This document shows, one piece after another, positions 43,101 to 55,100 of a DNA stretch of 64,000 bases. The translations under genes were made by a program, and so were the position numbers. Every line of letters begins with the position of its first letter. The stretch's first letter is position 1. This DNA comes from Montifringilla adamsi (lineage: Eukaryota > Chordata > Aves > Passeriformes > Passeridae). Location: assembly GCA_017590115.1 (NCBI GenBank), contig JAGGNK010011892.1, forward strand, positions 3,749,993 through 3,813,992, given 5' to 3'. The notes under the pieces are model-generated. The model saw only the letters and a program-made list of their open reading frames with translations, ran no database searches and was not told where the DNA came from.

Positions 43101-46100
43101 ACATCACCTGCTGTTTTTCTGGTTTCTGTAGCCAAGGAAAGACAATGGGCTCCTTGCAGTTACTAGACTGCAGGATGAACAGCAGTGCAGAGAAATGAAG
43201 AGGACAGAAATATTTGGAGTTATTAGCTGGAAACGTCACTAACATATGAAGAAGAAAATCTGTCTACAGGGAAGAAAGAGCGAAATGTTATTGGTGAACA
43301 AAAATATGGGAGAATCAAGGACATTTCAGGAGCAGTGGCCTCTGTGTTTCTGAATATAAAGGAGTATCACAAGGGACTGAGGTGGATTGAGGTAAAGACA
43401 CTCTGAGAAATGTAAGATCAGGCCCTTTACTTCAGAATTCTAATAGATAAATCAAACATATGCCCATGGCACTATGTAAGAGCTTACTAGCAGTGAAGTA
43501 CATGTGTGACTGATTCTGGGAAATCTTTAATGTTTTAGCTGGAAGAGCAGCATAGCAGGATTTATAAAAGAGTCTCCTGAGCCAGGTTCTAACTTCCACT
43601 GCAAATGCAGGCAGCTTGGATACCTTGGATACCTAAATGCAGTGCCTGAAGCAGACCCTGAAGATTTCACTAAACTGTACCAAATACATTTTAAAAAGGC
43701 ATTTTGAGGATGCTCAGTTTCCTAAATCCATAAGACAGACTGGCAGGATATTATTTAACCCTGTCAACAAAGGAACCATGATATATTTAAAAACACTGCC
43801 ATGAAACAAAAACAAAATAAAGTTGGCAGTATTTTTGAAGGGAAATACAGGACAAAACCATTTAGAAGGGTAAACCTGAGGACTCAGGGACAGCCCTTCT
43901 ATTACCGTTGTGTTGTGTTTTAGGAAATCTTAAATTTTATAAAAAATTATCTACATTTCTTGTAAGTCCAGATCTTTCCTGCAGTTCATCTTATCCAAGT
44001 AGCTTCCTTAATTGCTTCCCAAACAGAAAACAATGCTCTCTTCCATTCAGAACTATGCTACATTCACAGGCCCTCACATACCTCCAGTCAGGTGGTCACA
44101 GCTAGCCAGCTGTCCATTATTATTACAGTTACATTTCTGACAGAAGCCTCCATATTTCTGTGGATTTCCAAAATATCCAGGAGCACAGCTAGATAAAGAG
44201 ATACAAGTAATTTTTATTAAGTAGTTGAAGCTAATTTTGTGAAATATATTTTCCCTTGAGATAAAAACCCAGTTTGCCTGAAGAAACTTTCAAGAACTTT
44301 TGATTTCATGTCTTGACTTAAACAGAAAAAATATATTTTTGATTTACAGTATTCTCTGCACTATGCTAAAAATATCTTTGTGAGTGCTGCAGGATTTTTT
44401 TCTAAAAATAAAAACTCCCACAGTGCTCTTGCAGGAATAATTCACTTAATCTGACAAGAATTTGACAAGGCTTAACCAAGCAAACCATACCATTCTGGCC
44501 TGTGATCCCACCAGAAAACACATACTGAGGGGGATCACACTGCATGCACAGCTGATATTTCAAACAGCAACAGCACTGAATGACATAATCACTCTTCTGC
44601 TGTGTGATACCCCCTCTTGAAGGTAAAATATACTGCTTATATTGTTTATATATTGTTTATACTGGATAGCTAACATTCCTAGAAGTCTCACTGTGGTAAG
44701 ACCTATAAGGGTGATAATGCAGGATCAAAGGGCCATGATGAGCAGCTGAGGTACAGCTACACCTGGAACAGAAAATACCTATAACCCACAAATTAGACAG
44801 GGTCAAAGGCACCAGTCTTGGAGGACAAGACCATGTCCTACTGCAGGTCCGGTCTTCAGATGTGACATCATGACTTATTAGCTTCAAATTCACAAACCAG
44901 ACAACACCACTCGATCGCACTTCAGTTCTCTCTGGATTTGAAACTCAGTGAAATTGGCTTCTCTGCCTGCCTGAAACTGTCATGCTGTTCCTCTCTTGCT
45001 TTGCCAGACTGCTGCAATGTTCCAGCAAAAGAGATGGCTTCAGCCTGGTATGTGTAAGCTCCAACTGTGGAGCACACCAGAATGATTTGGGATGAAGGGT
45101 GTGGTGCTAAATGGTACATGGTTGCTGCTGGATAAGACCGTTGAGGCACCATCATATACACTGGAGGAAAAGGGAGAATGCTTTTAACTTGAAAAAGGGC
45201 GGAATAAGAGGGAGTCATTATTACCAGAGTGCAGGATGAAGCAAGGCATAGGGCACTTCAGCAAAGAGGCAGACACCTCTTTTAGGTAAAAATTGTGCAG
45301 TCAGTAGTCTGTGGAGAATTGCTTACATTTCCCCAGGGAGAATTGGGATTGTGACTGGAATTACACCACGGCACCACTCTTCAGCAGCTGTTCATATAAA
45401 TAGCTGCTCCTTATGTACATGCATACTGTGCACAGGTGCATGTCCATATGTCCACATGTGTCTGTCCCAATGCAGACATCCCTCCTTTTGTGTCTCTCAA
45501 AACTCTTGGTTTTGAGAAACAGGTAACTCACCGTTCACAACGAGCTCCAGTGTAGCCTTCTTTGCAGAGACACTGGATTTCTTCACCATTTGCCACACAG
45601 CCAGCTGCAAATCTTTGAGAAGAAAAAATATTTTGAGCACATGATCAAATAGGTTTTACACTCTAGAGGTTCAGTTTAATGACTTTCAGATTAAGAAGTT
45701 TTTACACCACCAAATTACTTCTCAGCTAATTTAATTGCCTCTAATAATTTATTGTGGCTAATTCTTTGAAGTTATATTTTTTTTGTGCAAATCATTTCCT
45801 TAGAACTCAAAAAATTATAATTTCCTGGCCCTGTGGACTAAGTATAATGGTTCACTACCCAAATGAATCCCTAAAATAAACCTTAATAGTGATGTCATAA
45901 AACAAGTCTGGGTAGCTATTTTATCTTAGTAGGCAAGAACCAATAGCCTGTGCTAGACAGACATTTCCTCATGTTTATGCATCTTTTTTTTTCTTTTCCT
46001 TTTCAATGGATGAGAAAATTAAAGGATATTTCTATGTAGCTAATGTTATTTAGGTTTTTTTTTTTTTAACCAAGGCAAAGTAGAGTTGTGCATAGTTTTT

Positions 46101-49100
46101 GAAATCCCAAGGATCTGGTTAACACAATGAACTTTCTTCTCTGCTCTTTCAAGCAGATTTGTCTAGATTCAAAGTTCAATGTTTGTGAAGGAGAAGGCAG
46201 GAGGTGAAGCAGGGCCATGTTTGCTATTTTCATTTTTTAATCTGTGAACGGTTGGATAAAGCAAGTCTGTGTATCAAAGACAGAGGTCTGCACTAAGAAT
46301 TACTGGAATTGACTGGATGAAAAATTGTCAACTCCAGTAATGCCAGGTGGGGTGCATTTCCTATGTCAAGAATGATATTCACCACCCTAATCTGCAGTTA
46401 TGAAACTGCACAGGTTTATGGTCTCCCTAGGTATTTCAGAACTCTGAAAGCAAATGATGACTAAAAACATGTTCAGTCAGCCTCAGGCAAGCACCTGCAG
46501 AAGAGGCTGTCAAAACCAGATCTATCAGAGAGTTCTCTGATAAATGATAAACCTGTCTATTGTCTGATGGTGTAAATCTCTACTTAAGGTTACGTGGTGT
46601 GTGCTAATGCACCTGGCAAATACAATGTGGTGCCTTTAGCAATTTATAGCTTAGGGTTTGTTTGGTTTTTTTAAAATTCGATTTTATTCACCATGCTTTA
46701 GAAGTGACCAATGATGACAATCTAGCTAAATATACCATGCATTTAAAATGCAATTAACTGCTCAGTTTTAAAAGCCTGGCAACCTTATTAGATACAAGTA
46801 AGTTACATTTTTTCCGCTTTTCATCTCAGTATGTTTGCACTTCAAACAGAACTTTGACAGAAAAAGCAATCACACTCTTTCAGAGCTCTAGATATGTGCT
46901 TAAGACCTTAAATGTTTTTATATTATTTTTGCATCTTAATGATTTTTCTGAATTCCCATAAAAAGGCTTGTCTCACTGTTTTCACTTATTTTCTAGCCAG
47001 AGTAATGCTGCTTAACATCTTGCATTCCAGTAAAAAAAAAAAGGATTCTGGATATGCCCAGCAAGGGAAAAGACCTCATTGTATATTTCTCACTATGAAG
47101 GAAGTTCTGGTGGTTTTGAAAAAAAGCCCACTTCTACTCTCTGAGTCTCCCCAAGGCTATAGCAGTGTGCCTGTGAAGATCAGGATCTGGAGGAGAATTG
47201 GAATACTCTGTTTATTAAAAAAGGCAATGCTGTGAGACAGACCAGCAAGCTCTCAATATGAGAAGCGGAGAAGATCATTATATTCCTATGGTAGCAGAGT
47301 TTGGGCTTCGGGATTTTCTTTCTCTCGTCCTCTATTTTTTCCTTTTTCTTCTTCCCCCCCCGCTTGACTCTTCTTGCAAGCTTTTACTGTACCTGTTTGT
47401 ATATGGGCAAGGACATTCCCGGCAGGAACCTTGAGTGGCATCTCCAAAATAACCATCTTTACAGTGCTCACATTTCTCCCCAGCAGAATTGTACTGACAG
47501 TCCTTGGAAAGGAAACGAGCAAGACATTTAGCAGGGTTTTATCACTCAATATGGCTCTACTATTATTTAAAAAAATACAGTCTATTTACTCAGAGAATAT
47601 ATTCTTTTTCTTCCATATAAGCAAGCATTTATTGCCAAACTGCCTTCACAACCAGGATAGAACAGTTTCAGTCAATTTTCTAACTGTAAAAGCCCAATTT
47701 CCTCCCTCTTGTGGAAAAGCAACAGATAAACAAGTTGAATTCAACATATTTTTAAAGAAACTCAACCAGATGCATAGTTAGTAAAGGAGCATTCCATTAA
47801 TCCTCTCTCTCTGTCTTCATATTACAGTTAAAAATCACTATGTTTATATCTATACACACATATATAAATAAAATTTTCAAATTTGCATCTTAACACTTAG
47901 AAAGCAGATACCATGTAAAAGCATGCAATCAATTGAGCCCAAGTGCATTACTTTAAAAATCTCATTAAATAAATACAAAAATTGTTTCTCTTAGTAGATT
48001 GTGACCAGAATAGAGTTTCACGTAGTTTCTCCAGTGTGTGTGTTAATTGTATTTTTCTGTAGTAACTGGAATAAATAATAGAAAGCAAAAGCTAAGAATA
48101 CAATTGAAACTGATGCAGCTGACCCCTTTTCCCATGATAAAACTGTAGGGAATTTTATCTTGGTTTAGAAACATTTTTAATTCTAGTGTTGCCTAACTGT
48201 CATATGTTCATATTTTATGGATGCAGAATAAGGAAGGTTGCCTTTGCATTATCTAAAGTGTTTCTAATTTAAAATAGAAGTAATTCAAATACATAAGCAG
48301 CAGAAATATACATAAGCAGCCAAAAGAAAAATATCAAATGACTAACAGTCGAGAGGCATTCACACTCCCAAGTTCTACAACTGTTTGTCTTCTGTTCAAC
48401 AGACTGATGAAATGTCCCACAGAGCAGCAAAAGATGGAAAATAGAAAGCGGGAAATCAGCTGGAAGCAGTCACTGAGCAAACTGTGCTTCCATTTCAGTG
48501 ACCTCAGTGGCTCAGGGCGATGTTTGAAGACCTACTACCATGACCGGCAGAAGAGGGGCATTTTTCCCCACAAATGAGAAACAGCTCTGTCTCACCCATC
48601 TTCTCTAAAACTCCATTCTCCTTCACGTTTCTTCATACCAGATTGCCTCAACCACAAGCCCTTCCTTCAGGTGGTAACCCCTAATTTGCTTTCATTTTGG
48701 TTAAAGAACTGTATCTGTGGCTCATTGATAAAAGGTTCTGGTTCTGGGAAAGAACGGGAGAAGCTCCAGCTCCCATATGAGACACTTGACATGAAGTTAA
48801 ACATCAAGTACCACAAAGGCACTATATTTGCAAAAGAAACCATTTCAAAATGTGACCACTATAAAAGCTGGTGCATATGTTTCTGCAAAAGCCTAATGGA
48901 AAATTCAGACTCTTTCTGAAAAATTCCTGTCAATTTCCATAATCCTGAATAATCAATTCAACTGCAGAAAGAGTAAAAAAGATATATTTAAAATATGTGT
49001 GCTGGTTTCATCTTAGAGCAACCTGTTTGTTTTGCTCACTCTGTCTATAGAAACTGAAGCAATTCTGTAATTGCAAAGAAGATTTCATCTGTTTCACATA

Positions 49101-52100
49101 TAAGCCAGCCTAAATGTGCCATGCTGCTCCTCTAGCCACATGGCACATAAAAGTTGGAGCTCCCTAGGCACAGTGCAATGAAGCCAGAGCAGCAACTCCC
49201 TCCTGGGTCAGAGATACCGCTGGAGTCACAGCATCTCCCAACCATCAGATATCACAAACCCTAAAGGAGAACTACCATCTGACTCTGCATGCACCCATAT
49301 GCCACCAGGCAGTCAGAGCAGTGTGTCAGGGCCACAGCAGAGCCACTGAGGTTACGTCAACGCAATGAAGCCAGAGCCGCAACTCCCTCATGGTCAGAGA
49401 TACCCCTGGAGTCACAGCATCTCCCAACCATCAGATATCACAAACCCTAAAGGAGAACTACCATCTGACTCTGCATGCACCCATATGCCACCAGGCAGTC
49501 AGAGCAGTGTGTCAGGGCCACAGCAGAGCCACTGAGGTTACGTCAAACATGTGGAGCTCCATGACATGAAGCAACATGCTGTGGGATCAGCAAGTCTCGG
49601 CACCATGCTGCTGCTGAGGGAACGTGCCTTCCAGGAGGAAGGGCAGGGACCACGGGGACACAAAGCCTGATTAATGGCAGAGAAATGCTTTTTCCCTTCA
49701 CATGAGAATCAAGGTCTTCATTCTTCTCCACCTCCCCTGCCCTCCATTGTCCCCCTTTTCTAGCAGCATGGCAGTGCACTCCTCTCCTTCCAGCAGCATG
49801 CAGCAGCAGCAGAGTGACTGCCTGAGCCAGGGAGGGCTGTGCTGCTGCACAGGGGAAGGACCAGCCTGGGCTTAGCCTCCCCTCACAAAGCTGCCTTTGG
49901 AGCTGTCAGTGGAGAGATGCTGACAAATGTAGGTACTCAGGTCTGGGGCTCCAGTGAGGAGCAGGAAGCCAAGTGAACAAGCTTTGCACTTTGGATGTGG
50001 AACTTGATGGCTCCACAATGGGAAGCCTCCTTGTCTTCTCTGCACCATGTCAGGTTTTTGACCCATGGCTCCTCTAGAGAGAGACTAATTTGCTCTTGGT
50101 TAGGCAGAAGTTCATGATGGAAATAAAGGCCCTCAGGGCTTTCATTTTTCACCACATTATTCTGGATGACTTTGCCTGCCCAGGACTAAAGGCTGATTTA
50201 GCTCTACCTATCTGAAAGTTAATCCAGCTGTGAGAAGGATGGGATAAAGAAAAACCTAGATCACATATTTCACGAGGTGAAAGTAAAATTTGCCTTCATA
50301 ACTCTAATCTGAAGTGAAGCTTCTTGATCTTTCTTGCTGTGCCGCAGCACTTTCCTGTCACAGCCTGCCCTGCCCCTCCAAAGCCGCAGCCTGTAAGTCA
50401 TCTCCCACAATGTGCTGAATTGGTTTATAGTTTCCATTAAAGCAACACGATTGGTTGAAACAAAGTCGGGGAGAATGACATAACGCGCAGGAATGCGCCA
50501 CAGGCAGAATGGATGCACTGCGAATGAGGAAGAAGTAACAGAAAAGACAGACCATGAAAGATGTTGGCAAGGTTCTTGTTTGCACAGTAAATGAAAAATT
50601 AGTAAAAGTTTTTTTAAGGGGGAATTTTTCAGGACAAACTATTCAAAGAAGCATCATGGATATACACTGGAGAAGCACAGTCAGCCAAGTGTCACACTTC
50701 CATTGCTGAGGGCTCATCCACTCCCATGGGGCTGCGTGGGGTTTAATACAGTGTGCCAGGGAGCAAAATCTGCCCCACCACACCTTCTGTAACAGCAGAA
50801 ATATTCTAATTAATCTAATTTGTATTACTTTCATTTCATCTTATTCAATTCAATGCTTTTTAACCCATCTGGCTATAGACTGTGATTAGTGGAGATGCAC
50901 TGAAGCCGATTAAACAAGATTCTGCAAAGCCCTATGCTATACACCAATGTGCTGTTTGTCATCATCATCCAAACATATCCTAGTACATCTGTATAAAGCT
51001 CAGGACTGCATATGCCAGGATAAGATCCATGTCTATTATAAATAACTACAAATGTTTCCTTATGTACAAGTTGGCTGACTTTTTTGTAACCATGAGCTAG
51101 CAAAAATTACAGGGCAAAGAAAATAAGGAAGACAAGGACACAAATTATTCCAATCAACCACAGTTACATTAAATGTACATTTAAGTGTACACATCTTATG
51201 CTCATTAACAATATAAAATTAAGAGAATGGGACATACAAGGATTATTCTTAGTTGCTTGGAAATTAACAATACTGTATGGTCCATACTGCAGTAAGAGAA
51301 AGGTATTTTTCCTCCTTTTCTTCCCATTAATTTACTGAATGTTACTAATTACTTACAATACATTTTCCAGTACCATCTTGACATCTATTTGAATTTCCAT
51401 TGCAGTTGCAGGGCACACAGCGTCCAGCAAATATTCCTTTATTCTCACGATAAAATCCAACGCCGCACACTCCTGGATATCAAGAAGAAAGAACAAAAAA
51501 AAATGGTGAGCATTGGTAGGAAATTTTATGTGTTACAGGAAGTGTATTTTGAAAATGTTTTCCATTTCCAAAGAGTAGTGAAGGCATGAATTTCCTTTTA
51601 AGCTCTCCTAAGCTCATAATATTGCTTAAATTTTTTAATGCAGTAAATAGCAATTAATGGAGATAAAGTTTCACCTGAACCCTGTGCTTTAAACACTTTG
51701 GCAGTGGTGATTTAATAATTCTGACTCTAACCTTGAAGAAAAACACATTTCCTCTGGCTATGTACAAAGCTGTAGAATATGATTTCTAAACACAGAAAAA
51801 TACTTGAGTATGAGAACACTGTAGTGTGAATCTAAAGAAGAGCACCTGGAAATCTCACATACTAATTAGTGGTTATATCTTGACAATAATTTCACTACAG
51901 TGTATTCCTTGGAAACAATTCTGGATACATTTTACATACATTCATCATGACTTCCACAGTTTAGTCTACCAGGAGCTAAAGCCACACCTAGACATAGCTA
52001 GGTGATGTAACAAAACATACAGTGGTCTAGTTTCTAAGTACAGGCTTGCCCTGGAGACTGGGGAAGCACGAGAAGAATGTTCCAACTGTTGAGGGCACAG

Positions 52101-55100
52101 GAGCAGGAGCACAGCCTGTCAGATCTCAGTTGGATTTAAACAGGGAGCTGAACCTGGGGGACGCTCTGAATGAAGGAAGAGACATCAAGCTTGTTTGCCT
52201 ACAGCAGGGAGGTAGTCACCAGTATGTTAAAACCAGGCTCTTGCTTGGCATGAGCATAGAAATCACAAGGAATTCCTCATAGGAATGAAGTCCTTCTGCA
52301 TACAGATCAAAAATTCACGCCCATCTTCTCCTGGAATACTCTGGGCACACCAATTACAATAAAAATTACAGGGCATCAGTCTGTCCATCCCATTCTGTAG
52401 CTCTTTTCCCCTAGGAAGTAAGCTGGTGTGGTGCAAGCAGGATCAAAGGCTTATGGAAGTAGGGAGAAAGCCATGCTTCCCACGAAGCCAGCACCTCCCA
52501 GGTTCCTGCCTCCAGCAATGTTCTTGTGAGCTGCACCTACGACTTGCCTCTGCCTCACGGGCAGGGGCTGGCCCCAGCAACACGCAGAAAACAAGTGACA
52601 GCTGAACCCTAAAGCCATAAATCTTTCCTCATAGTAAGTGCACCACCAAGACTGATGGAACCAAACTGAAGAGCAAAGGGTCTGTGGGATTGTGTCACAA
52701 ATCATATTCCAGCGGTTGGAGGCATAAGTATTTATGCAGAAGCAGGATTAACCAGAGAATTTTTCAATGACAGAACTATCACAGGGATAAAAAAACCAAA
52801 CTCATCTCTCACAAAGCAGAGAGATCCCAATTCAGATCCCAAAAGGAATATTGAATTACTGCTGTTGAAACAGCAATCACTACTGGCATCTCTGCCTTTT
52901 CTACATGTAGGATAATTGTGGGAAAAAAAAGAAGTATGCAGAATACTAACACCATCAACAGCTTTGAATACCGACTTCAGTGTGAGCAAGGACTAAATTT
53001 AGAATAGACAGTTGAAGTTTTTCAGACAGATTTTTTAAAGGATGAATATTTTCCCTGAACAACAGGGAGCTAATATACACAGCTTCAGAAGAAACCAGGG
53101 CCTGAAATACATTAAGCAGCATGACTAAGTAAAATACATGCTCTAATGCATATCTATTTTATTTACTTAAAGTCTCTTTTTGGAGAGAAAAATAAATCAG
53201 ACATTTAAAAAATACATCTAATTGCATTTGGGAAAAAAAAAATCTGTACAGCCTTTTGTTTTTCTATTTATGCTGTCTTTAAAATGACACATTTGGAGTA
53301 CGTGGGCACTTTGTTTTTGAAGCAGCATTTGTGATTCCACACAAATGATAAACTGATTCCACATGAAGACAAAGCTCTAGGCACTTTCAAGTGCTTTTCA
53401 GGATCACTGTTTTCAACTAAACAGCAATTTAAAACAAACCTCTTGTACACAGTTTTGTTAGTAAAGTACTTTGAAACAAAAGGTTAATCTTCTCATTACT
53501 TCTATACTAAGTAATGTAGAAGTTGTTACCAAATCAGTTCATTTAAAAACAAAGTGAAAGAAGGAAGGAAGTGAGGAAGAAAAAATGAGCAAATTACCTC
53601 TCTTGGATAAAAATCCATTTGAACTTGTTGCCACTGACTCCTCTCCTGAAGGTGGGGATAGGAGAGCCTCTGCTGCATATCTTGTGCTAGACACTGCCCA
53701 AGGGACACTAAAGTGACAACCAGCCATCCTGCATTTCTTGGCCTCTGTGCTTGGGCCATCATTTCACCTTGCCTCCCCTGAGACCATTCGCTGCTCTCCC
53801 TTCAGTGCTCACTGTTCTTTCCCTTATTACGCCCGCTTCTCCTCCAGCTTCTGACTCAGATTAATGAGGTTCTGGGCCGGGATGGGCCCCACCTTAAAAC
53901 TTTATCCGTGAGTCAAGTCGCTCAGCACACAGCACCGCTCCTGAGGTTAACAAGTAACTCTGCAGTTCCTGTAGCTCAATATATACCTAAGTCAGGGTGT
54001 GGCAGGCATCACCTCCTCCCCACCTAAGGCAGCCAGACAGAGCTTGGTGATTAGAGCAGTAAATCACTGCCTGAGTAATGCTGCATAAATATACAGAGCT
54101 TACGAACATCCCCGTGAGTGTCTTGATCACTTCCTTTGGCTATGTATTTTCACCAGGTTACGTTAAAAAACCCCCAACAGCTAGTTTAACCAAGGCAGTG
54201 TGTTGAAAGCTACGGGATGGCAGTAGAATTGTCAGTCAAGGCTCATCAATTTGTGTGTGGCACAGAGCAACAGAAGAGTTAAAAAATCAAAAATATTTCC
54301 AAAGTGGTTATTCTGCAGATGATGAATTCACTGTCCTGAGCAGTGGATACACACACAAAATGTAAGCCAGCCATACATGGTTTTGTTCAGTCTCTCTGCA
54401 GCTGCTCCAGCCTAGACATTATTCATTCATTCTCAATTCAAAAACCTTTTGCAAGGTTAGTACAGCAATTGCTACTTTATGGTAATGCTCAACCATTTTC
54501 TGAGAGTCATTCCTCACATTTTGTGCACTTTGTACACTGCTTATCTCTCTGGTGCTTTATTCTGCTACATTGGGTGCTTACACACAGCAACAGCCAAGCT
54601 CTAAGCTAAGCAAAGCGAGAAGCAAAAGAATTACAGCTACAGGAACCACATCAGGGACAGGATATACAGCTATAGTGCTAGTCTTCAGCTAATAGTATTA
54701 TTTTGCAAAGCCTACACTACCTTTCATAAACGTATCTCCAAATATTTTTTGCAAATACGTTGATTTCAGATTTCACATGTTTTTCTACACAAATAGTATC
54801 CTGAATTGTCTGGATTCAAGCTACTTCCCTTGGACCCTGCTAAAATAAGAAACACCAGGAATCTTCTCTACTGTGTATGGTCTCACAGACTTTGATTAAG
54901 TAAATTCTGACCTTCTATCCAGTAAAGTAAGAGATTATTCAGCCTCTCTGAGAGCATCATAGAAGAATCCCTCATTATAGTGCCATACATATGCAAAATT
55001 ACGTTTGCAGCTCCATAAAAGCAATCACAAGTAGAATAACCCCACAGCGCTTCTCAGATGGCGAAAGCACTCAAGCCATTGAAAGTGCACAGGCTTACAG

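Noticed and set aside
45604..45612. Acceptor TTTGCAG at the start of exon j
   Set aside because: Using it gives phase 1 entry, incompatible with exon i ending in phase 2; the AG eight bases upstream after a long pyrimidine tract fits and yields the expected FAxGC.
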